Origin: Clostridium culturomicium
Lineage (GTDB): Bacteria; Bacillota; Clostridia; Clostridiales; Clostridiaceae
Direction of reading: 5' to 3'
NCBI RefSeq assembly: GCF_000821305.1
Contig: NZ_CCXK01000014.1
Span: forward strand, 545,445 to 609,444
Length of the DNA: 64,000 nucleotides
Position 1 is the first letter of the stretch; every line of letters begins with the position of its first letter. Below the pieces are notes generated by a model. The model saw nothing but the letters and a program-made list of their open reading frames with translations, did not search any database and was not told where the DNA came from. A program made the translations under genes and the position numbers. Shown here in pieces: positions 25,528 through 34,192 of this stretch.

Positions 25528-26382
25528 TTATTGCTTTCCTATTATCTTAAGCAGCTCTTTTTTTGCTTGTTCTAATGTAAAAATATCATCAGGTAACTTA
25601 AATCCAATTTTATTTAATTCTCTCATAAGATATGTAACCTGAGGTACTCCAAGACCAACTTTTTCTAAAGTCTCAACTTCTTTAAATACTTCTTTAGGTG
25701 TTCCATTTAAAACACACTTACCTTCATCCATAACAAAGATTTTATCTGCTACCTTAGCAACATCCTCCATACTATGAGATACAAGGATAATAGTCATATT
25801 ATATGTCTTGTGTAGCTTCTGAAGTTCTCCTAATATTTCGTCTCTTCCCTTTGGGTCTAACCCAGCTGTAGGCTCATCTAATATAAGAACCTTTGGCTCC
25901 ATAGCAACAACCCCTGCTATTGCTACTCTTCTCTTTTGTCCTCCACTTATATCAAATGGAGATTTATTTTTATAAGTCTCATAATCAAGACCTACCATTT
26001 CCATAGCCTTTTTAGTTCTAGATAAAATTTCGTCTTCAGTTAATCCAAGATTTCTAGGACCAAACATTATATCAGCTTCTATAGTTTCTTCAAACAACTG
26101 ATACTCCGCATATTGAAAAACTAATCCTACTTTTTTTCTTATGTCTGTAAGTTTAACTCCTTCTGCTGTGATATCTACACCATCAACAACTATTCTTCCA
26201 CTGCTTGGTTTCAATAATCCATTCATATGTTGAATTAAAGTTGATTTTCCTGAGCCTGTGTGACCAATTAAAGCTACAAATTCTCCATCATTTATATCTA
26301 TAGATACCTTATCTAAAGCAGTCTTTTCAAAAGGAGTTCCCTGCATATATATGTGAGTTAAATTTTCTATTTTAATTGACAT
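25528..26382 (-). CDS. ecfA2: ECF transporter ATPase EcfA2
   Basis: ATP-binding subunit of the shared ECF module, 284 residues. Walker A is GHTGSGKST (about 39-47), the signature is DISGGQKRRVAIAG (about 144-157), and Walker B is VLILDEPTAGLDPKG (about 165-179). Its start overlaps the end of ecfA1 by 16 bp, so the two ATPases are translationally coupled and form the heterodimer that drives EcfT. All catalytic motifs are intact. Confidence 0.95.
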   Translation of the reverse strand: MSIKIENLTHIYMQGTPFEKTALDKVSIDINDGEFVALIGHTGSGKSTLIQHMNGLLKPSSGRIVVDGVDITAEGVKLTDIRKKVGLVFQYAEYQLFEETIEADIMFGPRNLGLTEDEILSRTKKAMEMVGLDYETYKNKSPFDISGGQKRRVAIAGVVAMEPKVLILDEPTAGLDPKGRDEILGELQKLHKTYNMTIILVSHSMEDVAKVADKIFVMDEGKCVLNGTPKEVFKEVETLEKVGLGVPQVTYLMRELNKIGFKLPDDIFTLEQAKKELLKIIGKQ

Positions 26383-27269
26383 AATTCATTCACCATCTCA
26401 TCTATAGTTAATACATCTGTTTTAATATTAACACCTGATTTACTTAATTCATAAGCCAATTCTGTCATCTGTGGTACATCTAAACCTAAGTTCTTCATTA
26501 CCTCCACATTTTTAAATACTTCTCTTGGTGTTCCATCTACAATTACTTTACCTTGATCCATAACATAGATTCTATCAGCTTTAACTGCTTCTTCCATAAA
26601 GTGAGTTATAAATACTATAGTTATCCCGTGATTTTTATTTAAATCAAGGATAGTTTCTACAACCTCTTTTCTTCCTGAAGGATCTAACATTGCTGTTGGT
26701 TCATCAAGTACTATACATTCAGGCATCATTGCTAGTATCCCAGCTATAGCGACTCTCTGCTTTTGTCCACCTGATAAAAGATGTGGTCCATGCTTTTTAT
26801 ATTCAGACATGTTAACTCTTTCAAGGGCTTCATCAACTCTTTTTCTTATTTCCTTAGGCTCAACCCCTAAATTCTCTGGTCCAAAAGCTACATCTTCCTC
26901 AACAATAGTTGCAACAATTTGGTTATCTGGATTTTGGAATACCATTCCTGCTTTGCTTCTAACTTCCCATATATTCTCATCTACACTGGTATCATAGCCA
27001 GCCACAATTACTTTTCCCTCAGTAGGTACTAATAATCCATTTATATGCTTAGCAAAAGTAGATTTACCTGAACCATTGTGACCTAATACAACTACAAATT
27101 CACCTTTATTTATAGTTATATCAACCCCATCAATGGCAACCTTAATATTGCCTTCACTATCTGGTGGATAACAAAATTTTAAGTTTTCACTAATGATTTC
27201 TGGTACCATTTTATTGGTTTTATCATCCATTATTATTTGATCGTCTTTTAAGTTATTATTAGTCTTCAT
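26367..27269 (-). CDS. ecfA1: ECF transporter ATPase EcfA1
   Basis: First ATPase of the shared ECF module, 300 residues. The Walker A motif is GHNGSGKST, the ABC signature LLSGGQKQRVAIAG, and Walker B CIVLDEPTAMLDPSG, all complete. About 25 residues precede the ABC core, longer than in EcfA2. SD GGAGGGA is ahead of the ATG. It heads ecfA1-ecfA2-ecfT-truA, separated from the ribosomal superoperon by the rplQ terminator. Confidence 0.95.
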   Translation of the reverse strand: MKTNNNLKDDQIIMDDKTNKMVPEIISENLKFCYPPDSEGNIKVAIDGVDITINKGEFVVVLGHNGSGKSTFAKHINGLLVPTEGKVIVAGYDTSVDENIWEVRSKAGMVFQNPDNQIVATIVEEDVAFGPENLGVEPKEIRKRVDEALERVNMSEYKKHGPHLLSGGQKQRVAIAGILAMMPECIVLDEPTAMLDPSGRKEVVETILDLNKNHGITIVFITHFMEEAVKADRIYVMDQGKVIVDGTPREVFKNVEVMKNLGLDVPQMTELAYELSKSGVNIKTDVLTIDEMVNELCQLK

Positions 27270-27324
27270 CTACCATCCCTCCATTAGAGAGTTCCTACTT
27301 AAAGTTAAAATGATATAACAAAAC

Positions 27325-27353
27325 GGGGACTAAGTTAGCCTTACTTAATCCCC
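27325..27353 (-). terminator. Terminator of the S10-spc-alpha superoperon
   Basis: An 11-bp stem with one G-T pair (GGGGACTAAGT 27325-27335 with 27343-27353) and a 7-nt loop, then a T-rich tail on the minus strand. It is 9 bp after rplQ, the last ribosomal gene. Confidence 0.88.
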
Positions 27354-27361
27354 TTGAGTTA

Positions 27362-27703
27362 TTATACTAATTCTAATATTACAACCTCTGCTCCGTCGCC
27401 TCTTCTTGGGCCCATCTTTAAGATTCTAGTGTATCCACCATTTCTCTCAGCGTATTTTGGAGCTACGTTATCAAACAAGTTCTTAACAACGTCCTCTTCT
27501 GTAATAAATGCAAGTACTTGTCTTCTAGCATGAAGATCTCCTCTTTTAGCAAGAGTGATCATTTTTTCTGCTAATCTCTTAGTTTCTTTAGCTCTAGCTT
27601 CAGTAGTTTCAATTCTACCGTGCTTTAAAAAGCTAGTAGTAAGAGCTCTAAGCATTGCTATTCTCTGATCAGTTGGACGTCCTAACTTACGTTGCTGTGC
27701 CAT
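27362..27703 (-). CDS. rplQ: 50S ribosomal protein L17
   Basis: Large-subunit protein located near the exit tunnel, 113 residues. The N-terminal RKLGRPTDQRIAMLRALT and the later RRGDGAEVVILELV match the family. It is the last gene of the superoperon, 12 bp after rpoA, with SD AGGAGGT, the standard alpha-operon order. The length is that of the short Firmicute form. Confidence 0.97.
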   Translation of the reverse strand: MAQQRKLGRPTDQRIAMLRALTTSFLKHGRIETTEARAKETKRLAEKMITLAKRGDLHARRQVLAFITEEDVVKNLFDNVAPKYAERNGGYTRILKMGPRRGDGAEVVILELV

Positions 27704-27715
27704 ATCTATACCTCC

Positions 27716-28663
27716 TTACTCTTCGCTAGGTTTGAAATTTAATCCTAAGCCTTCAAGCTTTTGCTCAACCTCTTCAAGAGATTTCTTACCTAGGTTTCTC
27801 ACCTTCATCATGTCATCCATTGATTTCTCTGTTAATTCTTGAACTGTGTTTATACCAGCTCTCTTTAAGCAGTTAAAGCTTCTAACAGATAAATCAAGTT
27901 CTTCTATAGTCATTTCTAGAACTTTTTCTTTCTTATCTTCTTCTTTTTCTATCATGATTTCAACATTATCTGCATGATCAGTTAATGTCATGAATAATTT
28001 GAAGTGTTCGATAAGAATCTTAGCTGATAAACCAATCGCTTCATCAGGTCTAATTGTTCCATTAGTCCAAATTTCTATAGTTAATTTATCGTAATCTGTG
28101 ATTTGTCCTACTCTAGTATTTTCAACTGTGAAGTTAACTCTTTTAACTGGAGTATAGATAGAATCTACTGGAATAGTAGATAATGGTTTGTCATCAGTTT
28201 TGTTCTTGTTTTGAGAAACATAACCTCTACCATTACTTATATTAATCTCCATATATAGCTTACCACCCTCATCAAGTGTAGCAATATGAAGATCTTTGCT
28301 TATAACTTCTACGTCACTGTCAGTTTTTATATCTGCACCAGTAACAACGCCAGGGCCTTCAGCATCAATATAAATTGTTCTTTGGCCTTCTCCAGACATT
28401 TTAAGGGCTAATCCTTTTATATTAAGGATTAACTCTGAAACATCTTCTTTAACTCCATGAATTGTTGAAAATTCATGTAGTACACCATCAATTTTAATCG
28501 AATTAGCAGCAACTCCAGGTAGTGAAGAAAGAAGAATTCTTCTTAATGCATTACCTAAAGTTATTCCATAACCTCTTTCTAATGGTTCAACAACAAATTT
28601 GCCATATGTACCATTTTCAGCGGTTTCAACACATTCTATTTTTGGCTTTTCTATTTCTAACAT
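27716..28663 (-). CDS. rpoA: RNA polymerase alpha subunit
   Basis: Scaffold for polymerase assembly and target for activators, 315 residues. The N-terminal dimer domain (to about 230) contains GYGITLGNALRRILLSSLPG. The C-terminal domain (about 245-315) has the helix-hairpin-helix segment VRNLGKKSLEEVEQKL, which binds UP elements and activators. SD AGGAGG precedes the ATG. A 63-bp gap separates it from rpsD. No unusual changes are seen. Confidence 0.98.
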   Translation of the reverse strand: MLEIEKPKIECVETAENGTYGKFVVEPLERGYGITLGNALRRILLSSLPGVAANSIKIDGVLHEFSTIHGVKEDVSELILNIKGLALKMSGEGQRTIYIDAEGPGVVTGADIKTDSDVEVISKDLHIATLDEGGKLYMEINISNGRGYVSQNKNKTDDKPLSTIPVDSIYTPVKRVNFTVENTRVGQITDYDKLTIEIWTNGTIRPDEAIGLSAKILIEHFKLFMTLTDHADNVEIMIEKEEDKKEKVLEMTIEELDLSVRSFNCLKRAGINTVQELTEKSMDDMMKVRNLGKKSLEEVEQKLEGLGLNFKPSEE

Positions 28664-28726
28664 ATATAACCCTCCTTCTAAATTTAGTGGTTTTAATATA
28701 TCGAGGGCAACTGATTACATTATTGA

Positions 28727-29347
28727 CTACTTGCTGTATAACTCTACGATTAATGTTTCGTTAACAGGAACGTCTATGTCTTCTCTTGCAGGTAGAGCTA
28801 CTACTTTACCTTCAAATGATTCAACATTTCCTTCTAACCAATTTGGTAATGTTTTTGGATTTTCAGCAAATACTTTGAATTTCTCAGAAGATCTGCTTTT
28901 TTCTCTTACTGATACAACATCTCCAGCTTTAACTGTGTATGATGCAATATCAACTTTTTTACCATTAACTAAGAAGTGTCCGTGGTTTACTAATTGTCTA
29001 GCCTCAACTCTTGAGCTTCCGTATCCTAATCTGTAAACAACGTTGTCTAATCTTAATTCTAGTAATCTTAATAGGTTTTCACCTGTGATTCCTCTTTGCT
29101 TTTCAGCTTTCTCATAGTATTTTCTAAATTGTCCTTCTAGAACTCCATAGATTCTCTTAGCTTTTTGCTTTTCTCTTAATTGAGTTCCATAGTTTGACAT
29201 TTTCTTTCTGCTTTGTCCGTGTTGACCTGGTGCATAACCTCTTCTAGCGAAAGCACATTTCTCAGTGAAACATCTGTCACCTTTAAGGTTAAGCTTTAGA
29301 CCTTCTCTTCTACAAAGTCTGCATTTAGCTCCAGTATATCTTGCCAT
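28727..29347 (-). CDS. rpsD: 30S ribosomal protein S4, zinc-binding form
   Basis: Primary 16S binder and mRNA-entry helicase component with S3 and S5. The 206-residue protein carries the zinc-binding N-terminus C9-x2-C12-x13-C26-x4-C31, and an S4 RNA-binding domain at about 95-155 (LELRLDNVVYRLGYGSSRVEARQ). Because many clostridia also carry a cysteine-free paralogue elsewhere, this copy is the zinc-rich one. It is 19 bp after rpsK in the alpha operon, and S4 often represses this operon. Confidence 0.97.
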   Translation of the reverse strand: MARYTGAKCRLCRREGLKLNLKGDRCFTEKCAFARRGYAPGQHGQSRKKMSNYGTQLREKQKAKRIYGVLEGQFRKYYEKAEKQRGITGENLLRLLELRLDNVVYRLGYGSSRVEARQLVNHGHFLVNGKKVDIASYTVKAGDVVSVREKSRSSEKFKVFAENPKTLPNWLEGNVESFEGKVVALPAREDIDVPVNETLIVELYSK

Positions 29348-29366
29348 TAATTACACCTCCTGTTAA

Positions 29367-29759
29367 TTAAACTCTTCTTCTTTTTGGTGGTCTACAACCA
29401 TTGTGTGGAATTGGAGTTACGTCTTTTATTAAAGTAACCTCTAATCCAGCTGCTTGAAGAGATCTGATTGCTGCTTCTCTACCAGCTCCTGGTCCTTTTA
29501 CGTAAACTTCAATACTCTTTAAGCCATGTTCCATTGCTGCTTTAGCTGCAGTTTCTGCTGCCATTTGAGCTGCGAATGGAGTACTTTTTCTTGATCCTCT
29601 AAATCCTAATCCACCAGCACTTGCCCATGATAATGCATTTCCTGCTGCATCAGTAAGCGTAACGATGGAATTATTGAAAGTAGATTTAATGTGTGCAGCA
29701 CCGTGCTCAACATTTTTTCTCTCTTTTTTTCTTCTACTTCTAACTTTCTTTTGAGCCAT
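29367..29759 (-). CDS. rpsK: 30S ribosomal protein S11
   Basis: Platform protein near the E site, 130 residues. The motifs AHIKSTFNNSIVTLTD and GPGAGREAAIRSLQAAGL are invariant family marks, and the C-terminus HNGCRPPKRRRV is typical. It lies 15 bp downstream of rpsM with SD AGGAGGG. Nothing departs from the family. Confidence 0.98.
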   Translation of the reverse strand: MAQKKVRSRRKKERKNVEHGAAHIKSTFNNSIVTLTDAAGNALSWASAGGLGFRGSRKSTPFAAQMAAETAAKAAMEHGLKSIEVYVKGPGAGREAAIRSLQAAGLEVTLIKDVTPIPHNGCRPPKRRRV

Positions 29760-29774
29760 GATATTCCCTCCTTA

Positions 29775-30143
29775 CTATTTCTTCTTACCTGCTATAGTCT
29801 TCTTAGGACCTTTTCTTGTTCTTGCGTTAGTTTTAGTCTTTTGACCTCTAACTGGAAGTCCTTTTCTATGTCTCATTCCTCTGTAGCATCCAACATCTTT
29901 AAGTCTCTTGATGTCTAGAGCTATTTTTCTTCTTAGGTCACCTTCAACCTCTAGGTTTTTGTTTACATAATCTCTTATAGCATTTACTTCATCTTCAGTT
30001 AAATCCTTAATTCTTGTGTCCGGATTTATTCCTGTAGCTGCAAGTATTTCTTGAGATTTTGGTAATCCGATACCGTATATATAAGTTAGACCTACTTCAA
30101 CTCTTTTCTCTTTTGGTAAGTCAACACCTGCTATTCTTGCCAT
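29775..30143 (-). CDS. rpsM: 30S ribosomal protein S13
   Basis: Head protein contacting P-site tRNA and forming bridges to the large subunit. The 122 residues begin ARIAGVDLPKEKRVEVGLTY and end with a basic tail (GPKKTIAGKKK). The conserved RGMRHRKGLPVRGQKT segment is at about 91-106. It is the first ribosomal gene after rpmJ, with SD AGGAGGT. Confidence 0.98.
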   Translation of the reverse strand: MARIAGVDLPKEKRVEVGLTYIYGIGLPKSQEILAATGINPDTRIKDLTEDEVNAIRDYVNKNLEVEGDLRRKIALDIKRLKDVGCYRGMRHRKGLPVRGQKTKTNARTRKGPKKTIAGKKK

Positions 30144-30188
30144 CTACGATCTACACCTCCTAAGTATTTCTACTCACTTTATTATCTA

Positions 30189-30302
30189 TTAACCTTGTTT
30201 TTGTTTATGTTTAGGATTTTCACAGATAACCATTACTCTTCCTTTTCTTTTTATAACTTTACATTTTTCACATATAGGTTTAACTGATGGTCTTACTTTC
30301 AT
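30189..30302 (-). CDS. rpmJ: 50S ribosomal protein L36, zinc-binding form
   Basis: A 37-residue gene read directly from the gap between infA and rpsM. It starts at the ATG at 30302 and stops with TAA at 30189. The protein begins MKVRPSVKPICEKC and holds the zinc set C11, C14, C27 and H32 (family pattern CxxC...Cx4H). An SD (AGGAGG) lies upstream. Position between infA and rpsM is the universal one, so identification is secure. Confidence 0.97.
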   Translation of the reverse strand: MKVRPSVKPICEKCKVIKRKGRVMVICENPKHKQKQG

Positions 30303-30317
30303 AGCTAACCCTCCTTA

Positions 30318-30536
30318 TTACTTATCTCTCCAAGTTATTCTCCCACGAGTCAAATCATATGGAGAAAGTTCTACTGTAACCTTATCGCCTGGTAAAATTC
30401 TAATAAAATTCATTCTTAATTTTCCAGAAATATGAGCAAGTATCTTGTGTCCACTCTCTAATTCAACTTGAAATGTTGCATTAGGTAATGTATCTATTAC
30501 CACACCTTGCATTTCGATTATATCATCTTTTGACAT
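30318..30536 (-). CDS. infA: Translation initiation factor IF-1
   Basis: OB-fold factor that occupies the A site during initiation, 72 residues starting MSKDDIIEMQGVV. I set the start at the ATG at 30536; the frame opens four codons earlier at a TTG only 1-2 nt after the SD. The AGGAGG used is inside the end of the KOW gene, so the two are coupled. It has the usual length and the conserved RIVPGDKV-like segment (RILPGDKVTVELSPYD). Confidence 0.97.
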   Translation of the reverse strand: MSKDDIIEMQGVVIDTLPNATFQVELESGHKILAHISGKLRMNFIRILPGDKVTVELSPYDLTRGRITWRDK

Positions 30537-30544
30537 AAGGGTAA

Positions 30545-30826
30545 TCAAACCTCCTCTATTATATCTTCAACCTGCAAAAATTTACGTATCTTAGAATTGC
30601 TGATCCTTCCATCAGATAGGATAGCTTCTCTAATCTCGTCAGCCATAAGATTTGTGAATCCTAAATGCTTAAGTTTCTTTTTCTTAGGCTTTTCAATTTT
30701 TCTAAGGTCTCCATCTGAAATATAGACATACTCAGCGTCTATTATACCAATTATGATAAAGTATTTTCCTTTATCTCTTCCTGATTTTGAATGTACTACC
30801 TTTCCCAAAAGGTTATGCTCATCCAC
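30545..30826 (-). CDS. KOW-domain RNA-binding protein, L14e/L27e-like
   Basis: A 93-residue protein with an N-terminal KOW-type beta barrel (GKVVHSKSGRDKGKYFIIIG) and a lysine-rich middle (EKPKKKKLKHLGF). Clostridia commonly carry this gene between map and infA. Its role is unclear; it resembles archaeal L14e and may bind rRNA. The start is the GTG at 30826, 6 nt after SD GAGGTG; the GTG at 30835 lies inside that SD. Confidence 0.8.
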   Translation of the reverse strand: MDEHNLLGKVVHSKSGRDKGKYFIIIGIIDAEYVYISDGDLRKIEKPKKKKLKHLGFTNLMADEIREAILSDGRISNSKIRKFLQVEDIIEEV

Positions 30827-30839
30827 GCTAGTCACCTCA

Positions 30840-31583
30840 TTAGCTCAAAGTTAGTATTTCTACTCCAGAATTAGTTATTGCTATAGTATTTTCATAATGG
30901 GCAGACAACTTTCCATCAGTCGTTACTACAGTCCAACCATCTGGCATGATTTTAACTTTATAATTTCCCATATTTATCATAGGTTCAATTGCAAGTACTA
31001 CACCGTGTACTAACTTAGGGCCCCGGCCAGCAGTGCCGTAATTAGGAACCTGCGGATCTTCATGCATAGAAGTTCCTATACCGTGTCCAACAAAATCCCT
31101 AACCACAGAATATCCATAGCTTTCAGCATACTTTTGTATCGCAGCTGATATATCAGTAAGTCTATTTCCTACTACGGCCTTTTCAATGCCCTTAAAGAAA
31201 GATTCTTTAGTGACATTTATTAAATGTTGTGCTTCTTTAGAAATACACCCTACTGGAAAAGTTCGTGCAGCATCTCCGTGATAGCCATTAAGTATAGCTC
31301 CACAATCAACGCTTATAATATCTCCTTCAACAAGCACCCTGTTACCAGGAATACCATGTATTACAACCTCATTAACTGATGTGCATAAGGATCCTGGAAA
31401 ACCTCCATATCCTTTGAAGGATGGAATAGCACCCTGTGATCTGATAAATTCTTCTGCAAGTCTATCAAGTTCACCTGTTGTTATTCCAGGTTTAATTACC
31501 TTCTCTATCATTGCTAGGGTTTCGGCAACAACCTTACCAGCACTTCTCATATATTCTAGTTCTGTGTCACTCTTAACTTTCAT
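30840..31583 (-). CDS. map: Methionine aminopeptidase, type I
   Basis: Removes the initiator methionine from nascent proteins. The 247 residues contain the pita-bread metal site: the aspartates in SVDCGAILNGYHGDAARTF, the histidine in VGHGIGTSMHEDPQVPNYG, and the glutamates in LAIEPMI and YENTIAI. No N-terminal extension is present. It lies 7 bp after adk in the usual secY-adk-map-infA order. Confidence 0.97.
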   Translation of the reverse strand: MKVKSDTELEYMRSAGKVVAETLAMIEKVIKPGITTGELDRLAEEFIRSQGAIPSFKGYGGFPGSLCTSVNEVVIHGIPGNRVLVEGDIISVDCGAILNGYHGDAARTFPVGCISKEAQHLINVTKESFFKGIEKAVVGNRLTDISAAIQKYAESYGYSVVRDFVGHGIGTSMHEDPQVPNYGTAGRGPKLVHGVVLAIEPMINMGNYKVKIMPDGWTVVTTDGKLSAHYENTIAITNSGVEILTLS

Positions 31584-31590
31584 AACTATT

Positions 31591-32235
31591 TTACGCTCCT
31601 AAGATATCTACGATATCTTCAAAAACTTTTTCAATAGTTTGAGTGCCATCAACTTCCGTTAAAAGATTCTTATTTGAATAATACTCTATTAACGGTTGTG
31701 TTTGTGCATCATATATTTCAAGTCTTTCGCTTACTGTAGCTTCATTATCATCTGCTCTTTGATAAGTTTCTCCTCCACAAAGGTCGCATACGCCCTCTGT
31801 TTTAGTAGGATTAAACTGAACATGATAACTTGCTCCGCAAGCTTTACATACACGTCTTCCTGTCATTCTATCTATAATAAAACTCTTTGGAACCTTTATT
31901 AGTAGAGCTGTGTCAAGTTTTGTACCTAGGCCTTCAAGTAAAGTTTCTAAGGCTTCTGCTTGATTAACAGTTCTTGGGTAGCCATCTAGTAAAAAACCGT
32001 TTTTACAGTCATCCTGTTTTAACCTGTCTTTTATAATGTCGATGGTTAATTCATCTGGTACTAAATGACCCTTATCTAAGTATTTTTTAGCTTCAATGCC
32101 TAATGGAGTTCCATTAGAAATATTGTATCTAAAAATATCTCCTGTAGATATATGTGGTACAGAGTATTTATTAGAGATTGACTTTGCCTGTGTTCCTTTA
32201 CCGGCTCCAGGAGGACCTAATAAAACAATCTTCAC
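31591..32235 (-). CDS. adk: Adenylate kinase with zinc LID
   Basis: Interconverts ATP + AMP and 2 ADP. The P-loop GPPGAGKGT is at about 7-15. The LID domain has a four-cysteine zinc site (CKACGASYHVQF then CDLCGG), typical of Gram-positive enzymes. I set the start at the GTG at 32235, 9 nt after a GGAG SD, giving 214 residues that begin MKIVLLG; the frame extends five residues further upstream across the SD. Confidence 0.96.
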   Translation of the reverse strand: MKIVLLGPPGAGKGTQAKSISNKYSVPHISTGDIFRYNISNGTPLGIEAKKYLDKGHLVPDELTIDIIKDRLKQDDCKNGFLLDGYPRTVNQAEALETLLEGLGTKLDTALLIKVPKSFIIDRMTGRRVCKACGASYHVQFNPTKTEGVCDLCGGETYQRADDNEATVSERLEIYDAQTQPLIEYYSNKNLLTEVDGTQTIEKVFEDIVDILGA

Positions 32236-32259
32236 TAGTATCAACTCCAACTAAGTATT

Positions 32260-33540
32260 TTATTTAAGGAACCCTTCATAGTGTCTCATTACCAGTTGAG
32301 ATTCTAATTGTTTCATAGTATCTAATGATACTCCTACTAAAATTAACAAACTAGTTCCACCGAATGAAATGCCTTGAAAATTTGTGAATATAGCTGCAAG
32401 TATAGGAACTACTGCTATAATAGCTGCAAAGGTTCCACCTAAAAGTGATATTCTAGTTAATATCTTTTCTAAGTATGCTGCTGTTTTCTCTCCTGGTCTA
32501 ATACCTGGAATAAATCCTGATGATTTATTCATATTTTCAGCCATCTCATCTGGCTTGAAAGTAATTATAGTATAGAACCAAGCAAAGAATAATATTAGTA
32601 AGAAATATGCTACTACATATTTCAATGTATTCTGTTGGAATATGCTCCAAGGGCTACTTGTAACAAATTTAGCGAAGGAAGAATTAGGCCATATTTGAGC
32701 AATAACCGTTGGGAATTGCATCACTGACATACCAAAGATGATAGCCATAACTCCAGAAGAGTTTAAGCTAATTGGAATGTGAGATGATTGGCTCTTCACA
32801 ACTTTTCTTCCTACTGCCTTTCCTGCATACTGAACTGGAATTCTTCTTTCTGCTAAGTTTATAACAACTACTGTTACTAATAAAGCTAAAGCTACTGCTA
32901 CGAATATTACAACCTCTACTAAGCTAACTCTATTTGATTGAAGAAGTCCTGCTATTTGATAACCTGTAGTTGGCAGTGACGAAATTATATTAACAAATAT
33001 AATTACCGAAACTCCACTTCCAATTCCTCGAGTTGAGATTTGCTCGCCTATCCAAACTAATAACATTGTACCTGTAATCATTGTTAAAAGTATTAGTAGT
33101 AATCCAAAAGTACCATCTATTAAAATGGCTCCTGAATTTTTGATTAATACATAAGATGCATATCCTTGTATTAGTGCAAATACCATTGCTGCATACTTTG
33201 TATAGTTTTGAATTTTCTTTCTGCCATCTTGACCTTCTTTAGAAAGTTCTTCTAAGTATGGAATTGCTACTGTTAGCAATTGAATTATAATCGAAGCATT
33301 AATGTATGGTGTAACTCCTAGAGCAAATATACTAAATTTACTGAAGGCACCTCCTGCTATCATATCATAAAAGCTCAATAATGATCCTGAATCTCCAACT
33401 AAAGTAGCAACTTTACTAGCATCTACGCCTGGTACTGGAATAAAGATTCCCATCCTAAAAATCGCTACTATCATTAAAGTAAATAGTATTCTTCTTCTTA
33501 ACTCTGGGACTCTCCAAGCATTTCGTAGGGTTGATAACAT
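32260..33540 (-). CDS. secY: Protein translocase subunit SecY
   Basis: Central pore of the Sec translocon, 426 residues with ten predicted membrane helices. The first conserved cytoplasmic and plug region (GIFIPVPGVDAS, about 32-43), and the later NMNKSSGFIPGIRPG segment (about 331-346) are family hallmarks. It starts 1 bp after rplO ends, and precedes adk. SecE, its partner, is encoded at 59032. There is one copy in this window. Confidence 0.98.
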   Translation of the reverse strand: MLSTLRNAWRVPELRRRILFTLMIVAIFRMGIFIPVPGVDASKVATLVGDSGSLLSFYDMIAGGAFSKFSIFALGVTPYINASIIIQLLTVAIPYLEELSKEGQDGRKKIQNYTKYAAMVFALIQGYASYVLIKNSGAILIDGTFGLLLILLTMITGTMLLVWIGEQISTRGIGSGVSVIIFVNIISSLPTTGYQIAGLLQSNRVSLVEVVIFVAVALALLVTVVVINLAERRIPVQYAGKAVGRKVVKSQSSHIPISLNSSGVMAIIFGMSVMQFPTVIAQIWPNSSFAKFVTSSPWSIFQQNTLKYVVAYFLLILFFAWFYTIITFKPDEMAENMNKSSGFIPGIRPGEKTAAYLEKILTRISLLGGTFAAIIAVVPILAAIFTNFQGISFGGTSLLILVGVSLDTMKQLESQLVMRHYEGFLK

Positions 33541-33541
33541 T

Positions 33542-33982
33542 TTATATCACCTCAACTTTTCCTCCTGCTGCTTCTATCTTTTCTGCTGCAGCCTTGGAAA
33601 TTTTATTAGCTTTAACAGTTAATTTCTTTTCAATGTTTCCATTTCCAAGAATCTTTATCCCATCGTTTACTCTCTTAGCCATACCCATTTCACGAAGTAA
33701 CTCTGGAGTAACTTCTGTGCCATCTTCGAATATGTTAAGTCTATCTACATTTATACAAGTATATTCTTTAGCGAATATATTTGTGAAACCTCTCTTAGGT
33801 AATCTTCTGTATAAAGGCATTTGGCCTCCCTCAAATCCAGGTCTTACTCCACCGCCTGATCTTGAGTTTTGTCCTTTTTGACCTTTTCCAGCTGTTTTAC
33901 CCCAACCTGAACCAGCACCTCTACCGATTCTTTTAGGAGATTTTTTAGCACCTTCTGCAGGTCTTAACTCATGAAGTCTCAT
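33542..33982 (-). CDS. rplO: 50S ribosomal protein L15
   Basis: Late-assembly protein spanning the core of the large subunit, 146 residues. The glycine- and arginine-rich N-terminus (RIGRGAGSGWGKTAGKGQKGQ), followed by GFEGGQMPLYRRLPKRGF, is characteristic. SD AGGAGGT precedes the ATG. It follows rpmD by 18 bp and is almost flush with secY, implying coupling. Confidence 0.98.
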   Translation of the reverse strand: MRLHELRPAEGAKKSPKRIGRGAGSGWGKTAGKGQKGQNSRSGGGVRPGFEGGQMPLYRRLPKRGFTNIFAKEYTCINVDRLNIFEDGTEVTPELLREMGMAKRVNDGIKILGNGNIEKKLTVKANKISKAAAEKIEAAGGKVEVI

Positions 33983-34000
33983 AATTTACACCTCCTTAGT

Positions 34001-34180
34001 TTAAGCTTCTTCTACTTTAAGTAGATAACTAACTTTATTTATCATGCCTCTGATCTGAGGAGTCTCCTCGTGCTCAACAGTTTTTCCTATCTTTCTTAAT
34101 CCAAGAGCCTCAACAGTAGCAATGTGATCTTTCTTTCTACCAATTAAACTCTTTACTAATGTTATTTTAACTTTAGCCAA
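34001..34180 (-). CDS. rpmD: 50S ribosomal protein L30
   Basis: A 59-residue gene missed by an ATG-only search because it starts with TTG (34180). The reading MAKVKITLVKSLIGRK and the later RKIGKTVEHEETPQIRGM match L30. An AGGAGG-type SD lies upstream. It sits between rpsE and rplO as in other spc operons, with gaps of 12 and 18 bp, so the call is secure. Confidence 0.97.
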   Translation of the reverse strand: MAKVKITLVKSLIGRKKDHIATVEALGLRKIGKTVEHEETPQIRGMINKVSYLLKVEEA

Positions 34181-34192
34181 GGTATTCCCCTC

